Assembly: GCF_900086645.1 (NCBI RefSeq)
Contig: NZ_LT576451.1
Coordinates: 1,116,001-1,180,000, forward strand
Origin: Curtobacterium sp. 9128
GTDB lineage: Bacteria > Actinomycetota > Actinomycetes > Actinomycetales > Microbacteriaceae
Length of the DNA stretch: 64,000 bases
Direction: 5' to 3'
In this document: in pieces, positions 17,263 to 24,965 of the stretch
Layout: the number at the start of each line of letters is the position of its first letter
Numbering within the stretch: position 1 is the stretch's first letter
Notes under the pieces: generated by a model
Seen by the model: the letters and a program-made list of their open reading frames with translations, nothing else
What the model was told of the DNA's origin: nothing
Databases searched by the model: none
Made by a program: the position numbers and the translations under genes

Positions 17263-17362
17263 TCGGGTTCGCGCGCGCCGAGCTGAGCCGAGGCGATCGG
17301 ACGGCACGGGCGGCCCGGCACGGCGGCACGCGCGGGCAGCGCGAGGCGAGCGCGCCCCGGGG

Positions 17363-18052
17363 TCAGTCGGCGTCGGGGGCCAGCCAGATCGCGGCGGCGG
17401 CAGCGGCAGGCAGGTCGACGAGGGACTCCGTGCCGTCCTCCGAGCGCCGGGACACCGCGATGACCCCCGCGTAGTCCCTGACCTGCTCCACGCGGAGGTG
17501 GGTGCCGAGCCCGACGCCGAGCTCGTCGAAGTACCGCAGCAGCGAGGGGTCGTCGTCCGACACCCGACCGACGGTCCCGCAGGCGCCGGGCGCGATCGTG
17601 CCGAGGAGCGCCCCGGGGGAGTCCGGCAGCGTGCCGTCTGCACGCGGGATCGGGTCACCGTGCGGGTCGTGCGTCGGGTGCCCGAGGTCGGCGTCGACAC
17701 GGTCGAGGAACGTCTCCGACACCGCGTGTTCGAGCGCCTCTGCCTCCGTGTGCACCTCGTCCCACGTGTAGCCCAGCCGGGACACCAGGAACGACTCGAT
17801 CAGGCGGTGCCGCCGGACCATCGCCACGGCGACCTGCTGTCCGAGGGGCGTGAGCACGACGCCGTAGTACGGGGTGTGCTCGATCAGGCCGTCGCGGTCG
17901 AGCTTCCGGAGGTTGCCCGAGACGGTCGACGCGGACACCTTCAGCGACGCGGCGATGTCCCGGGTGGCGATGCCGGTGTCACCGCGCTCGCGGGCCTTCC
18001 AGATGAGCTTGACGTAATCCTCCGCCATCGTGGACAGAGAAGGGAGTCGCAT
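17363..18052 (-). CDS. DtxR/MntR-family metal-dependent repressor, manganese type
   Basis: 229 residues: winged helix (about 5-70), metal-binding dimerisation domain (71-150) and a C-terminal SH3/FeoA-like domain. Aligned by eye to DtxR and B. subtilis MntR, the ligands are Asp12 (MntR Asp8, DtxR Met10), His82, Glu105 (MntR Glu99, DtxR Cys102), Glu108 and His109. Carboxylates in place of Met10/Cys102 are the known hallmark of Mn2+ selectivity. MntR Glu11 is replaced by Lys15. The gene is convergent with the exporter and divergent from the CPBP gene. TACCAT (complement of 18059-18064) lies six bases before ATG 18052, suggesting a leaderless mRNA. Confidence 0.9.
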   Translation of the reverse strand: MRLPSLSTMAEDYVKLIWKARERGDTGIATRDIAASLKVSASTVSGNLRKLDRDGLIEHTPYYGVVLTPLGQQVAVAMVRRHRLIESFLVSRLGYTWDEVHTEAEALEHAVSETFLDRVDADLGHPTHDPHGDPIPRADGTLPDSPGALLGTIAPGACGTVGRVSDDDPSLLRYFDELGVGLGTHLRVEQVRDYAGVIAVSRRSEDGTESLVDLPAAAAAAIWLAPDAD

Positions 18053-18073
18053 ACCGCAATGGTACAAACAGGC

Positions 18074-18973
18074 ATGGCATCCGAACGACGGCGCTGGCCC
18101 GTCCCGCCGTCGCTCCTGGTCGGCCTCGCACCCCTCGTGGTGTTCGCCGGCATCAGCGCCTGGCGGTCCCGACCGAGCGACGACTACCCCTCCCTCGGCG
18201 AGACGGTCGACAGCGTGGTCCGGGCGCTCGTCGTCCCGGAGGGCATCGCCGCGCTGGCGCTCGCCGTCGTCGTGACGGCGCTGGGCTGGTGGCGCATCGC
18301 GACGGTCGACACGACCAGGAGCCCGCTGCGCTGGACGTGGATCGCCCCGGCGCTGATCCTCGTCGTCTGCCTGGTCCGGCTGCCGCTCGTCGACTGGACG
18401 GCGCTCCCGTGGCACTACTTCCTGCTGCTCGGCATCGGCGTGCTGTTCGTCGGGGTCTTCGAGGAGCTGATGACCCGCGGCGTGCTGCTCGTGGGGCTCC
18501 GGCGGCGGCTGCCCGAGTTCGGCGTGTGGATCGTCTCGTGCGTGCTCTTCGGCCTGCTGCACCTGCTCAACGCCCTCGCCGGCGCCGGCATCGGCCCCAC
18601 GCTGATCCAGGTCGTGTTCGCGGCGTCCTTCGGCTCCGTGCTGTACGTCGCCCGGCGGCTCTCGGGCGGCCTGCTGCTGCCGGTGCTGCTGCACGCGTTC
18701 TGGGACTTCGGGTCGATCGCGGTGTCGGCGACGGCGCGGGGTGACCTCGGCACGATGGCGATCGCCGGCGTCATCGGGATCGGCGCCTTCGCGGTGTTGG
18801 CCCTCGGGATCGTGGCCGGTGGGCTCGTCTCGTGGCGGGACGATGCTCCGCGCAGACTCCAGCGGCGGTGGCGCGACGTCCCCCCAAACCCGTTGGCCGA
18901 GCAACGCCGCCCCGTACCGGAGTGGTACGACCTGCGAACCCGCACAGACACACCGACCGGTTCACCTGCCTGA
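18074..18973 (+). CDS. CPBP family intramembrane metalloprotease
   Basis: 299 residues, seven or eight membrane helices. The three CPBP/Abi motifs are intact: EELMTRG (EExxxR), FGLLHLLN (FxxxH) and HAFWDFG (HxxxD) near the end of the domain. These are type II CAAX-protease relatives that act inside the membrane; targets are unknown. The C terminus is a basic, Pro-rich cytosolic tail. ATG 18074 or 18059 is the start; both lie within 22 bases of the divergent mntR-like start, so the two promoters overlap and the repressor may control both (inference). Confidence 0.83.
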   Translation: MASERRRWPVPPSLLVGLAPLVVFAGISAWRSRPSDDYPSLGETVDSVVRALVVPEGIAALALAVVVTALGWWRIATVDTTRSPLRWTWIAPALILVVCLVRLPLVDWTALPWHYFLLLGIGVLFVGVFEELMTRGVLLVGLRRRLPEFGVWIVSCVLFGLLHLLNALAGAGIGPTLIQVVFAASFGSVLYVARRLSGGLLLPVLLHAFWDFGSIAVSATARGDLGTMAIAGVIGIGAFAVLALGIVAGGLVSWRDDAPRRLQRRWRDVPPNPLAEQRRPVPEWYDLRTRTDTPTGSPA

Positions 18974-19052
18974 CCCCGGCCGTTCCTCGGACCGACACCG
19001 AGCCTCCATACCGTCACGTCGATCCCAGTCGACACCGACGCCGTCGGTCCAC

Positions 19053-19090
19053 AGAGAGGAGCGCCGTCCGGCTCCGGACGGCAACCACGC
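19053..19090 (+). promoter_or_regulatory. Shine-Dalgarno separated from start codon by a hairpin
   Basis: A good ribosome site, AGGAG (19057-19061), lies 29 bases before ATG 19091, too far for normal use. Between them is a perfect hairpin with 8-bp arms, GCCGTCCG (19063-19070) and CGGACGGC (19075-19082). If folded out, the remaining spacing is nine bases, which is optimal. This suggests a structure-bridged start for the PAP2 gene. Confidence 0.6.
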
Positions 19091-20881
19091 ATGCGCACAT
19101 CCGCACGCGCCATGGCCACGGGGGTGATCGTCGCGGGCGTCGCGACGGCCCTGGTCATCGGCAACCCGCTCACGGCCTCCGCCGCGAGCTACCCGAGCGA
19201 CACCACGAAGCCGGACCTCGTCTCGCTGCTCAGCGGCTACGACGCGTTCTGGAAGTCCAGCGGCGTCAACGACCTGCACGGCACCGTCGTCGACCCCGCG
19301 ACGCTCGCGAAGAACGACGAGCTGACCTCGTGGATCAACCAGAACGCGACGAAGGCGCAGCAGTTCACGGCGCTGCAGGACTCCGAGTACAACAACGCCA
19401 CGAACACCGCCTACGACCAGTCCTTCACGGTGGCGCAGGGCCTCGGCGACGCGCTCGAGAAGATCTACGTCGACGGCCGGACGAACGGTGACCTGCCGCT
19501 GACGAGCGCCCTCATCAACAGCTCGAACGGCACCACCGGCGCCTACGTCAGCACCGGTGACGCCAAGGCGCACTTCAGCTACCCGCGTCCGTACCTGCCG
19601 GGCGCCACGACGGCCACGCTCCCGGCCGGCGACGACCAGACGGGCTGCGCCCCGGCCACCGTGAACGCCTCGTCCGTGACGCCGAACCGGGTCGGCAAGG
19701 CGTGGGCCAGCGCCGACGGCACGCTCGACATCACCCGCGTCGCGCCGCAGACCGACACGACGAAGGAGTTCTCGCCGAACGACGTCGTGCTCGACGCCGG
19801 CTACGGCACGAAGGGCATCTGCACCGGCGGCTCGTACCCGAGCGGCCACACGACGACGGCGTACCAGGCCGGCATCACCCTCGCGACGCTCGTCCCCGAG
19901 CTCGCGCCGGAGATCCTCGCCCGCACGTCGGAGAACGGCAACGACCGCATCGTCCTCGGCGTGCACTACCCGCTCGACATCATGGGCGGGCGCATCGACG
20001 GCGAGGCCGCGCTCGCAGCCCGCTGGTCGGACACCCAGTACCGCACGCAGGTCCTCGAGCCGGCCCGGGCCGAGCTCACCGCGTACCTCGAGTCGAAGTG
20101 CGGCGACACCCTGGCGAACTGCATCGCCGCGGAGAAGCCGTACGAGAACGACCCCTACGGCGGCAAGGCCATCCCCGGCGGCACGTCCCAGATCGTCACC
20201 GACCGTGCGTCGGCCGTCAAGGTCTACCACGAGCGCCTCGACTACGGCTTCGCCGCGACGGGCACGACGGGTCTCGCCCCGAGCGTCCCGACCGGTGCGG
20301 AGAACCTGCTCCTCACCGCGTTCCCGACCCTCACCGATGCCCAGCGCACCTCGGTGCTCGCGCAGACCGAGATCGCGTCGGGTGACCCGCTCGACCAGTC
20401 CGGCAGCGCGAGCGGCTCGTGGGAGCGGCTCGACCTCGCCGCCGCGACGAGCGCCACGGTGGCGGTCGCTGACGACGGCTCCGTGAAGGTGGTCGCCACC
20501 GGCGGGCAGGCCTCGGTCCTGTCCGCGCACCTCACCGCGCCGAACGGCACGTCGGTGCAGGCGGGCTCGTCGCTCGCGCTCGCCGGGACCGGCTTCACCG
20601 CAGGCGAGTCCTACCGCGTCGTGCTGCACAGCGACCCGGTCGTCGTCGGCACGCTCACGCCCGACGCCTCCGGCGCCGTCACCGGCAGCGTCGTCATCCC
20701 GGCGGGCACCGCTGCGGGCTCGCACACGATCGACGTCGTGGACGCGTCCGGTGCGTCGGTGCTGACCGACCCGCTCGCGATCACCGTCACGGCGGCGCCC
20801 GCCGCGGCAGGCGGGACCGGTACCGGTACCGGCACCAGCCCGGTGGCGACCGGCATCCACCTGCCCGTCGTCAGCGGCTGA
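19091..20881 (+). CDS. Secreted PAP2-type acid phosphatase with C-terminal LPVVSG
   Basis: 596 residues. The signal peptide ends near TASAAS (about 31). The catalytic domain keeps all three phosphatase/haloperoxidase motifs: Lys159-x6-Arg166-Pro167 (KAHFSYPRP), PSGH at 250-253, and Arg286-x5-His292-x3-Asp296 in DRIVLGVHYPLD. After the catalytic domain come a linker, an Ig-like/beta domain (about 480-575) and a Gly/Thr tail ending in LPVVSG. The enzyme should hydrolyse phosphomonoesters outside the cell. The same six C-terminal residues end the unrelated protein at 56191-57291. An L,D-transpeptidase gene follows after a hairpin, as at the other locus. Confidence 0.88.
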   Translation: MRTSARAMATGVIVAGVATALVIGNPLTASAASYPSDTTKPDLVSLLSGYDAFWKSSGVNDLHGTVVDPATLAKNDELTSWINQNATKAQQFTALQDSEYNNATNTAYDQSFTVAQGLGDALEKIYVDGRTNGDLPLTSALINSSNGTTGAYVSTGDAKAHFSYPRPYLPGATTATLPAGDDQTGCAPATVNASSVTPNRVGKAWASADGTLDITRVAPQTDTTKEFSPNDVVLDAGYGTKGICTGGSYPSGHTTTAYQAGITLATLVPELAPEILARTSENGNDRIVLGVHYPLDIMGGRIDGEAALAARWSDTQYRTQVLEPARAELTAYLESKCGDTLANCIAAEKPYENDPYGGKAIPGGTSQIVTDRASAVKVYHERLDYGFAATGTTGLAPSVPTGAENLLLTAFPTLTDAQRTSVLAQTEIASGDPLDQSGSASGSWERLDLAAATSATVAVADDGSVKVVATGGQASVLSAHLTAPNGTSVQAGSSLALAGTGFTAGESYRVVLHSDPVVVGTLTPDASGAVTGSVVIPAGTAAGSHTIDVVDASGASVLTDPLAITVTAAPAAAGGTGTGTGTSPVATGIHLPVVSG

Positions 20882-20898
20882 TCCACAGCGACCGGACT

Positions 20899-20937
20899 GG
20901 AGGCCCGGCGCGGCGACCCGACGCCGCGCCGGCCTCC
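20899..20937 (+). terminator. GC-rich hairpin between phosphatase and L,D-transpeptidase genes
   Basis: Arms 20899-20915 and 20922-20937 pair over 16 positions with one bulged C around a six-base loop. With no U tract and a co-directional gene starting 21 bases later, it may be a partial terminator that lowers expression of the transpeptidase relative to the phosphatase. Confidence 0.6.
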
Positions 20938-20958
20938 ACAGGAAGGCACCTCCACCCC

Positions 20959-21825
20959 ATGCGCAAGCGCACCATCTGGACCACCGTCGGCATCGCGGCA
21001 GCGGCCGTCGTCGCCGCCGGCGCCGTCACGATCCCGCTCCTCGGTGGCACGCCCGCGCCGTCCTCCACCGCGTCGACGTCCGCCCGGCCGGTCGCCTCCG
21101 CCCCCGCCGTGCCGTCCGTGAGCGACTCCGCGCTCGCGGCGCTCCCGGAGGCGCAGTACTCCGCGGTCATCGGCGGGCTGATGCCGGTGCGGGACACCGT
21201 CACGACGGACACCGTCTTCCGGCTGCGAGCGGACGCGCCGCTGTTCGGCTCGGACCGAACGGAGCCCGTCGCCCGCTTCGCCGCGACGGACTTCCTGCGG
21301 CAGCCGACGACCGTCGTGGGGCTCCGCCGCGAGGGCCCGTGGGAACTCGTGCTCACCCCCGCCCGGCAGCAGCTGCCCTCCGCAGCCGGGGGATCGGCCG
21401 CCGCGCAGACCTCGGCCTGGGTGCCGGTCGCGTCCCTGACGGAAGTGTCGACGCCGACGTCCCGCGTCGTGATCTCGACGAAGGACCAGAGCGTCTCGAT
21501 CGTCTCCGCGTCGGGCGCCGTGCAGCAGCGCTTCTCGGCCGGGGTCGGCACGGCGGACACCCCGACGCCGACCGACGTGACGGGGTACCTCGAGCAGCGC
21601 TACGTCGACCCGTCCCAGGGCACCGGCGACCACCCGATCCAGCTCACCTCGCTGCACTCCGCCGCGGCCGACGAGCCGTACGGCGGACACGACGGCGGGC
21701 TCATCGGCATGCACTGGAACGCCGAGACCTCCGGAGCGGTGTCGCACGGGTGCGTCCGCCTCGACGCCGACGCCGTGGCCGCGATCAACGCCCTCCCGCT
21801 CGGTACGCTCGTCACCGTGCAGTAG
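20959..21825 (+). CDS. YkuD-type L,D-transpeptidase, membrane anchored (paralogue 1)
   Basis: 288 residues. One N-terminal membrane helix (about 7-29) precedes a Ser/Ala/Pro linker, a family-specific domain containing ALPEAQYSAVIGGLMP and DAPLFGSDRTEPVARFAA, and the C-terminal YkuD domain. The active site reads SGAVSHGCVRL with Cys265, and the preceding conserved segment is TSLHSAAADEPYGG. L,D-transpeptidases make 3-3 peptidoglycan crosslinks or attach proteins to meso-DAP-type peptides. The paralogue at 55198-56094 shares the same domain plan and long identical stretches. Both sit directly downstream of a gene whose product ends in LPVVSG. Confidence 0.87.
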   Translation: MRKRTIWTTVGIAAAAVVAAGAVTIPLLGGTPAPSSTASTSARPVASAPAVPSVSDSALAALPEAQYSAVIGGLMPVRDTVTTDTVFRLRADAPLFGSDRTEPVARFAATDFLRQPTTVVGLRREGPWELVLTPARQQLPSAAGGSAAAQTSAWVPVASLTEVSTPTSRVVISTKDQSVSIVSASGAVQQRFSAGVGTADTPTPTDVTGYLEQRYVDPSQGTGDHPIQLTSLHSAAADEPYGGHDGGLIGMHWNAETSGAVSHGCVRLDADAVAAINALPLGTLVTVQ

Positions 21826-21876
21826 TGCCGCGTTTGTCGTCCAGCTCCCGCGCTCCCACAGGTTGCGCCCCGCTGT

Positions 21877-21912
21877 GAACACCGCGCCCCGTCGCGCCGG
21901 GGCGCGGTGTTC
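21877..21912. terminator. Bidirectional hairpin terminator
   Basis: Perfect 14-base arms, GAACACCGCGCCCC (21877-21890) and GGGGCGCGGTGTTC (21899-21912), with an eight-base loop. It lies between the convergent L,D-transpeptidase and methyltransferase genes. Confidence 0.8.
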
Positions 21913-21933
21913 GTGCGGGGGCGCGATCGGGCG

Positions 21934-22722
21934 TCAGGACCTGCGGGCGACGGCGAAGACGCGCCGGAAGGGGTAGACCGTGCCATGCGGGCCCGTCGGG
22001 TACGCCTGCCGCAGACGGGCCGCGTACTCGGACTCGTACGCACTGGACAGCGCGCCGGAGGGATCGGCGGCGTCGAGGGCGGCCAGCGCCGGGCGGAGCC
22101 CCGTGCCGCGGACCCACTCGAGCACGGGATCCGGGCCCTGCAGGAGCTGCATGTAGGTCGTCTCCCACGCGTCCGCGTGGAAGCCGTTCGATTCGAACAG
22201 CTCGAGGTACCCGGCGGGGCCGAGCACCGGATCGGCGCGCAGGACGCCGTCGAGCACGCTCGCCCACGGACCGTCGGCCGCGACCGCCCGCATCAGCGCG
22301 TGTGACGGGGAGTCGAAGTTCCCGGGGACCTGCATCGCGAACCACGACCCGGACGGCATCGCGGCGAGCCACCCCGGTAGCAGCGACACGTGCGACGGGA
22401 CCCACTGCAGCGCGGCGTTCGTCACGACGACGTCGTCCTCCGCGGTGGGGGACCAGTCCTCGATGGCACGCTGCTCGAACGACAGGTTCGGATGCGCGGA
22501 CGCGATGCTCGCCGCATCGGCGAGCATCTCCGCCGAGGAGTCCATCCCGACGACGCGGGCCGACGGCCAGCGTTCCGCGAGGGTGGCCGTGAGGGCCCCG
22601 GGACCGCAGCCCAGGTCGACGACGCGACGGGGAGCCTCCCGTCCGATCCGGGCGACCAGGTCGTGGAACGGACGCGACCGCTCGTCGCTGAAGGCCGCGT
22701 AGCGGTCCGGGTCCCAGCGCAC
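21934..22722 (-). CDS. Trans-aconitate 2-methyltransferase-like SAM methyltransferase
   Basis: 262 residues. SAM-binding motif I is VVDLGCGPGALT (about 34-45), motif II ends VVGMDSS, and NAALQWVPSHVSLLP matches the Tam family segment after the DxxxxN strand. Tam methylates trans-aconitate to relieve inhibition of aconitase; length and motif order fit. GTG 22722 is the only sensible start because the upstream gene stops at the immediately preceding base, so translation is presumably coupled to the HAD-IIA gene. Confidence 0.82.
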   Translation of the reverse strand: MRWDPDRYAAFSDERSRPFHDLVARIGREAPRRVVDLGCGPGALTATLAERWPSARVVGMDSSAEMLADAASIASAHPNLSFEQRAIEDWSPTAEDDVVVTNAALQWVPSHVSLLPGWLAAMPSGSWFAMQVPGNFDSPSHALMRAVAADGPWASVLDGVLRADPVLGPAGYLELFESNGFHADAWETTYMQLLQGPDPVLEWVRGTGLRPALAALDAADPSGALSSAYESEYAARLRQAYPTGPHGTVYPFRRVFAVARRS

Positions 22723-23520
22723 CTACATCTCGACTTCGATGGGTTCGGTGCGGACGAGTTCGTGGACGCCGGAGATGACCTCGCTCGGGCGGAACGGGTA
22801 GCGGTCGATCTCGGCCTGGTCGCTGATGCCCGTCATGACGAGCACGGTGTGGAGCCCCGCTTCGATGCCGGCCTGCACGTCGGTGTCCATGCGGTCGCCG
22901 ATCATGCCGGTGTTCTCGGAGTGCGCGCCGATCCGGTTCATCGCGGAGCGGAACATCATCGGGTTCGGCTTGCCGACCACGTACGGCTGCTTGCCGGTGG
23001 CCTTCTCGATCATCGCGGCGATGGCGCCCGTCGCGGGCAGGACGCCCTCGGCGCTCGGGCCAGTCGCGTCGGGGTTCGTGACGATGAAGCGGGCGCCGTC
23101 GCGGATCAGGCGGACGGCCTTGGTGATCGCCTCGAACGAGTAGTTGCGGGTCTCGCCGACGACGACGTAGTCGGGGGCGGTCTCGGTCATGATGAAGCCG
23201 GCCTCGTGGAGGGCGGTGGTCATGCCGGCCTCGCCGATGACGAACGCGGAGCCGCCCGGCATCTGCGACTTGCAGAAGTCCGCCGTCGCGAGGGCGCTCG
23301 TCCAGATACGGTCCTCCGGCACGTCGATGCCGGACCACCGCAGGCGGGCGCTGAGGTCGCGCGGCGTGAAGATCGAGTTGTTCGTGAGGACGAGGAACTC
23401 CGTGCCCTCGTCGAGCCACTGCTGGATGAGTTCCGGGGCACCGGGGAGCGCCTGGTTCTCGTGGACGAGGACGCCGTCCATGTCCGTCAGCCAGCACTCG
23501 ACCTCGTCGCGGGTTGCCAT
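22723..23520 (-). CDS. HAD-IIA family hydrolase (NagD-like)
   Basis: 265 residues. Motif I is LTDMDGVLVHENQALPGA, motif II LVLTNNS, and the C-terminal part has VVGKPNPMMF and MIGDRMDTDVQAGIEAG, all diagnostic of NagD/AraL-type phosphatases with a C2 cap. Likely substrates are nucleotide or sugar phosphates. ATG 23520 has GAGGAAC directly upstream, and also a TAGGGT box (complement of 23528-23533) seven bases before it, so leadered or leaderless translation is possible. It forms a two-gene unit with the methyltransferase. Confidence 0.88.
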   Translation of the reverse strand: MATRDEVECWLTDMDGVLVHENQALPGAPELIQQWLDEGTEFLVLTNNSIFTPRDLSARLRWSGIDVPEDRIWTSALATADFCKSQMPGGSAFVIGEAGMTTALHEAGFIMTETAPDYVVVGETRNYSFEAITKAVRLIRDGARFIVTNPDATGPSAEGVLPATGAIAAMIEKATGKQPYVVGKPNPMMFRSAMNRIGAHSENTGMIGDRMDTDVQAGIEAGLHTVLVMTGISDQAEIDRYPFRPSEVISGVHELVRTEPIEVEM

Positions 23521-23657
23521 GTTCCTCACCCTAGTGCGCGCCGGTCGCGGCGCCGCCCGTGGCCGGCTCGGAAAAGGCCGGGAGGCTCGGATCGGCTCTT
23601 GCGCGCCGCTCGCGGACCCGAGATGGTCGAGACACCGAACGTCGTTCGGCTTTGCCG

Positions 23658-23703
23658 TACGATTTTCGAGACCCGTACCGAAACTGCGGGACCCGTCCCG
23701 AAC
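23658..23703 (+). promoter_or_regulatory. Putative promoter and direct-repeat operator of tetR gene
   Basis: A TACGAT box (23658-23663) is followed by two 13-base direct repeats, ACCCGTACCGAAA (23671-23683) and ACCCGTCCCGAAC (23691-23703), exactly 20 bases apart. The second lies in a short palindrome, CGGGACCCGTCCCG. Position before the regulator start suggests autoregulation. Confidence 0.45.
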
Positions 23704-23717
23704 CAGGAGAACCACCC

Positions 23718-24395
23718 GTGCTCGTCGAACCCGGAAGCCCGTCCGCCACCCCACGACCGACGGCCGGTGACGCCGTCGTGCCGGCGGCTCCGCGACGACG
23801 TCGGGGGCGGCCGAACGTGCTCACCCGCGAGCAGGTCATCGACGCGGCGACGGCGATCGCGAACGAGGACGGTCTCGAGCGGCTGTCGTTCCGTGCCCTC
23901 GGCAACCGGCTCGGGGTCGCGCCGATGACGGTGCACCGGACGATCGGCGGGCTCGACGACCTGCACGCGGAGCTCGTGCGCCGGACGGTCGACGAGTTCA
24001 CGGCGACGTTCGTGTGGCCGACGGACTGGCGGGAGATCGTCCGCGTGTTCGCCACCACCTTCCGGGACCTGATGCGCACCCACCCGCTCGTGCTCGAGTC
24101 GCACAGCAGCCGGGCGCCGCTGGTGTCGAGCGAGTCGGACGCGGTCGTCGCGAAGGTCGTCGGCGCGCTCCGCTCCGCCGGACTGTCCGACACCGAGGCG
24201 ATGTACGCGTTCTTCGTCGTGTACGACTTCGTCGTCGGGCACGCCGGGGTGCAGGTCGGTCGTGGTGACGCCGAGGCCGGGCGCCCGGAGCGGCACGCGC
24301 TCGTCGGCGAGATCCTCGGGTCGCACTCGTACGACGACCGGTTCTCCCTCGGACTGGACATCCTGCTCGCGGGGATCGAGTCCCGCGTCCGCTGA
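23718..24395 (+). CDS. TetR/AcrR family transcriptional regulator
   Basis: 225 residues. After a Pro-rich lead-in and the basic stretch RRRRGRPNVL, the N-terminal helix-turn-helix reads LTREQVIDAATAIANEDGL then LSFRALGNRLGVAPMTVHRTI. The all-helical C-terminal domain binds an unknown ligand. The open frame begins at 23559, but GTG 23718 has AGGAGA at proper spacing. The true target is unknown; nearest same-strand genes are the small-peptide unit at 24478. Confidence 0.85.
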   Translation: MLVEPGSPSATPRPTAGDAVVPAAPRRRRGRPNVLTREQVIDAATAIANEDGLERLSFRALGNRLGVAPMTVHRTIGGLDDLHAELVRRTVDEFTATFVWPTDWREIVRVFATTFRDLMRTHPLVLESHSSRAPLVSSESDAVVAKVVGALRSAGLSDTEAMYAFFVVYDFVVGHAGVQVGRGDAEAGRPERHALVGEILGSHSYDDRFSLGLDILLAGIESRVR

Positions 24396-24417
24396 TTTCC
24401 GAGGTCGACGAAACTCC

Positions 24418-24446
24418 TTGACACGTGGAGTGTGGAACGCCAGGAT
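24418..24446 (+). promoter_or_regulatory. Strong sigma-70-type promoter
   Basis: A consensus TTGACA (24418-24423), a 17-base spacer and CAGGAT (24441-24446) point to a start near 24453. It drives the 37-codon gene at 24478. It is the most canonical -35 box I noticed in the window. Confidence 0.6.
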
Positions 24447-24477
24447 TTCACACATCAAACAAGAGGGGGGTCTTCGA

Positions 24478-24591
24478 ATGACCGCATTGTCGCCGTCCGC
24501 CTGTGCAGCTCAGGTCTCACTGATCAACGCCTGGCGTTCCGCTCACCCCGCTGTTCGATCGAACGGCGTGATCATCCTCGCCACAAGCTGA
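24478..24591 (+). CDS. 37-residue small protein, unknown function
   Basis: A 37-codon ORF starting ATG 24478 with a purine-rich ribosome site, GAGGGGGG, seven bases upstream and a consensus TTGACA promoter. The product has one Cys (SACAAQ), a Trp and a hydrophobic end (GVIILATS); there is no clear signal peptide. A gene for a small two-helix membrane protein starts 13 bases after its stop. It could be a leader peptide, a secreted peptide or a regulatory small protein; I do not recognise a family. Confidence 0.5.
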   Translation: MTALSPSACAAQVSLINAWRSAHPAVRSNGVIILATS

Positions 24592-24604
24592 AGTGAGCGG
24601 CGGA

Positions 24605-24913
24605 ATGGCTCTCATGACCACGCAGCGCACACTGTTCGGCTCGTTCCTCGGAGGGCTGTTGGCGCTGCTGTCGGGCGTCGTCATCGACGGCGGGCTGTGG
24701 CTGTGGGCGTTCGCGTCCGTGCTCAGTGGCGACGGTGCCGTGACCATCGGGCCCATCGTCCACGCTTCGGCCATGGAGGGGTCTGCGACCACGGTCAGCG
24801 GTCCCGGCCTCTTGATCGTCCCGGTGGGTCTCGCGCTCGTCGGCGCTGTGCTCGCCTGGCTCATCTCGCGTCGATCGGCAACGGGTACCCGGGCGGCGGA
24901 ACCCCGACGGTGA
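24605..24913 (+). CDS. Small two-helix membrane protein, unknown
   Basis: About 102 residues from ATG 24605 (GTG 24593 and ATG 24614 are alternatives). Two hydrophobic helices, LFGSFLGGLLALLSGVVI and LLIVPVGLALVGAVLAWLI, flank an extracytoplasmic loop of about 45 residues; the C terminus is basic (SRRSATGTRAAEPRR). No family recognised. It is co-directional and closely spaced with the 37-codon gene, probably in one transcript. Confidence 0.6.
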   Translation: MALMTTQRTLFGSFLGGLLALLSGVVIDGGLWLWAFASVLSGDGAVTIGPIVHASAMEGSATTVSGPGLLIVPVGLALVGAVLAWLISRRSATGTRAAEPRR

Positions 24914-24965
24914 TGCATCGCCTGCCTCGAGGGTCCCTGAGCCGGCTCGCCCGTACGCTGGAGCC

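Noticed and set aside
15680..17329. 549-codon minus-strand frame opposite the cation exporter
   Set aside because: Composed almost entirely of Arg, Asp, His, Glu and Gly, as expected for the complement of a hydrophobic membrane protein gene.
20864..20881. LPVVSG as an ordinary sortase LPxTG signal
   Set aside because: Nothing follows the Gly: no hydrophobic helix, no basic tail, and the fourth and fifth positions are Val-Ser, so a sortase could not use it in the classical way.
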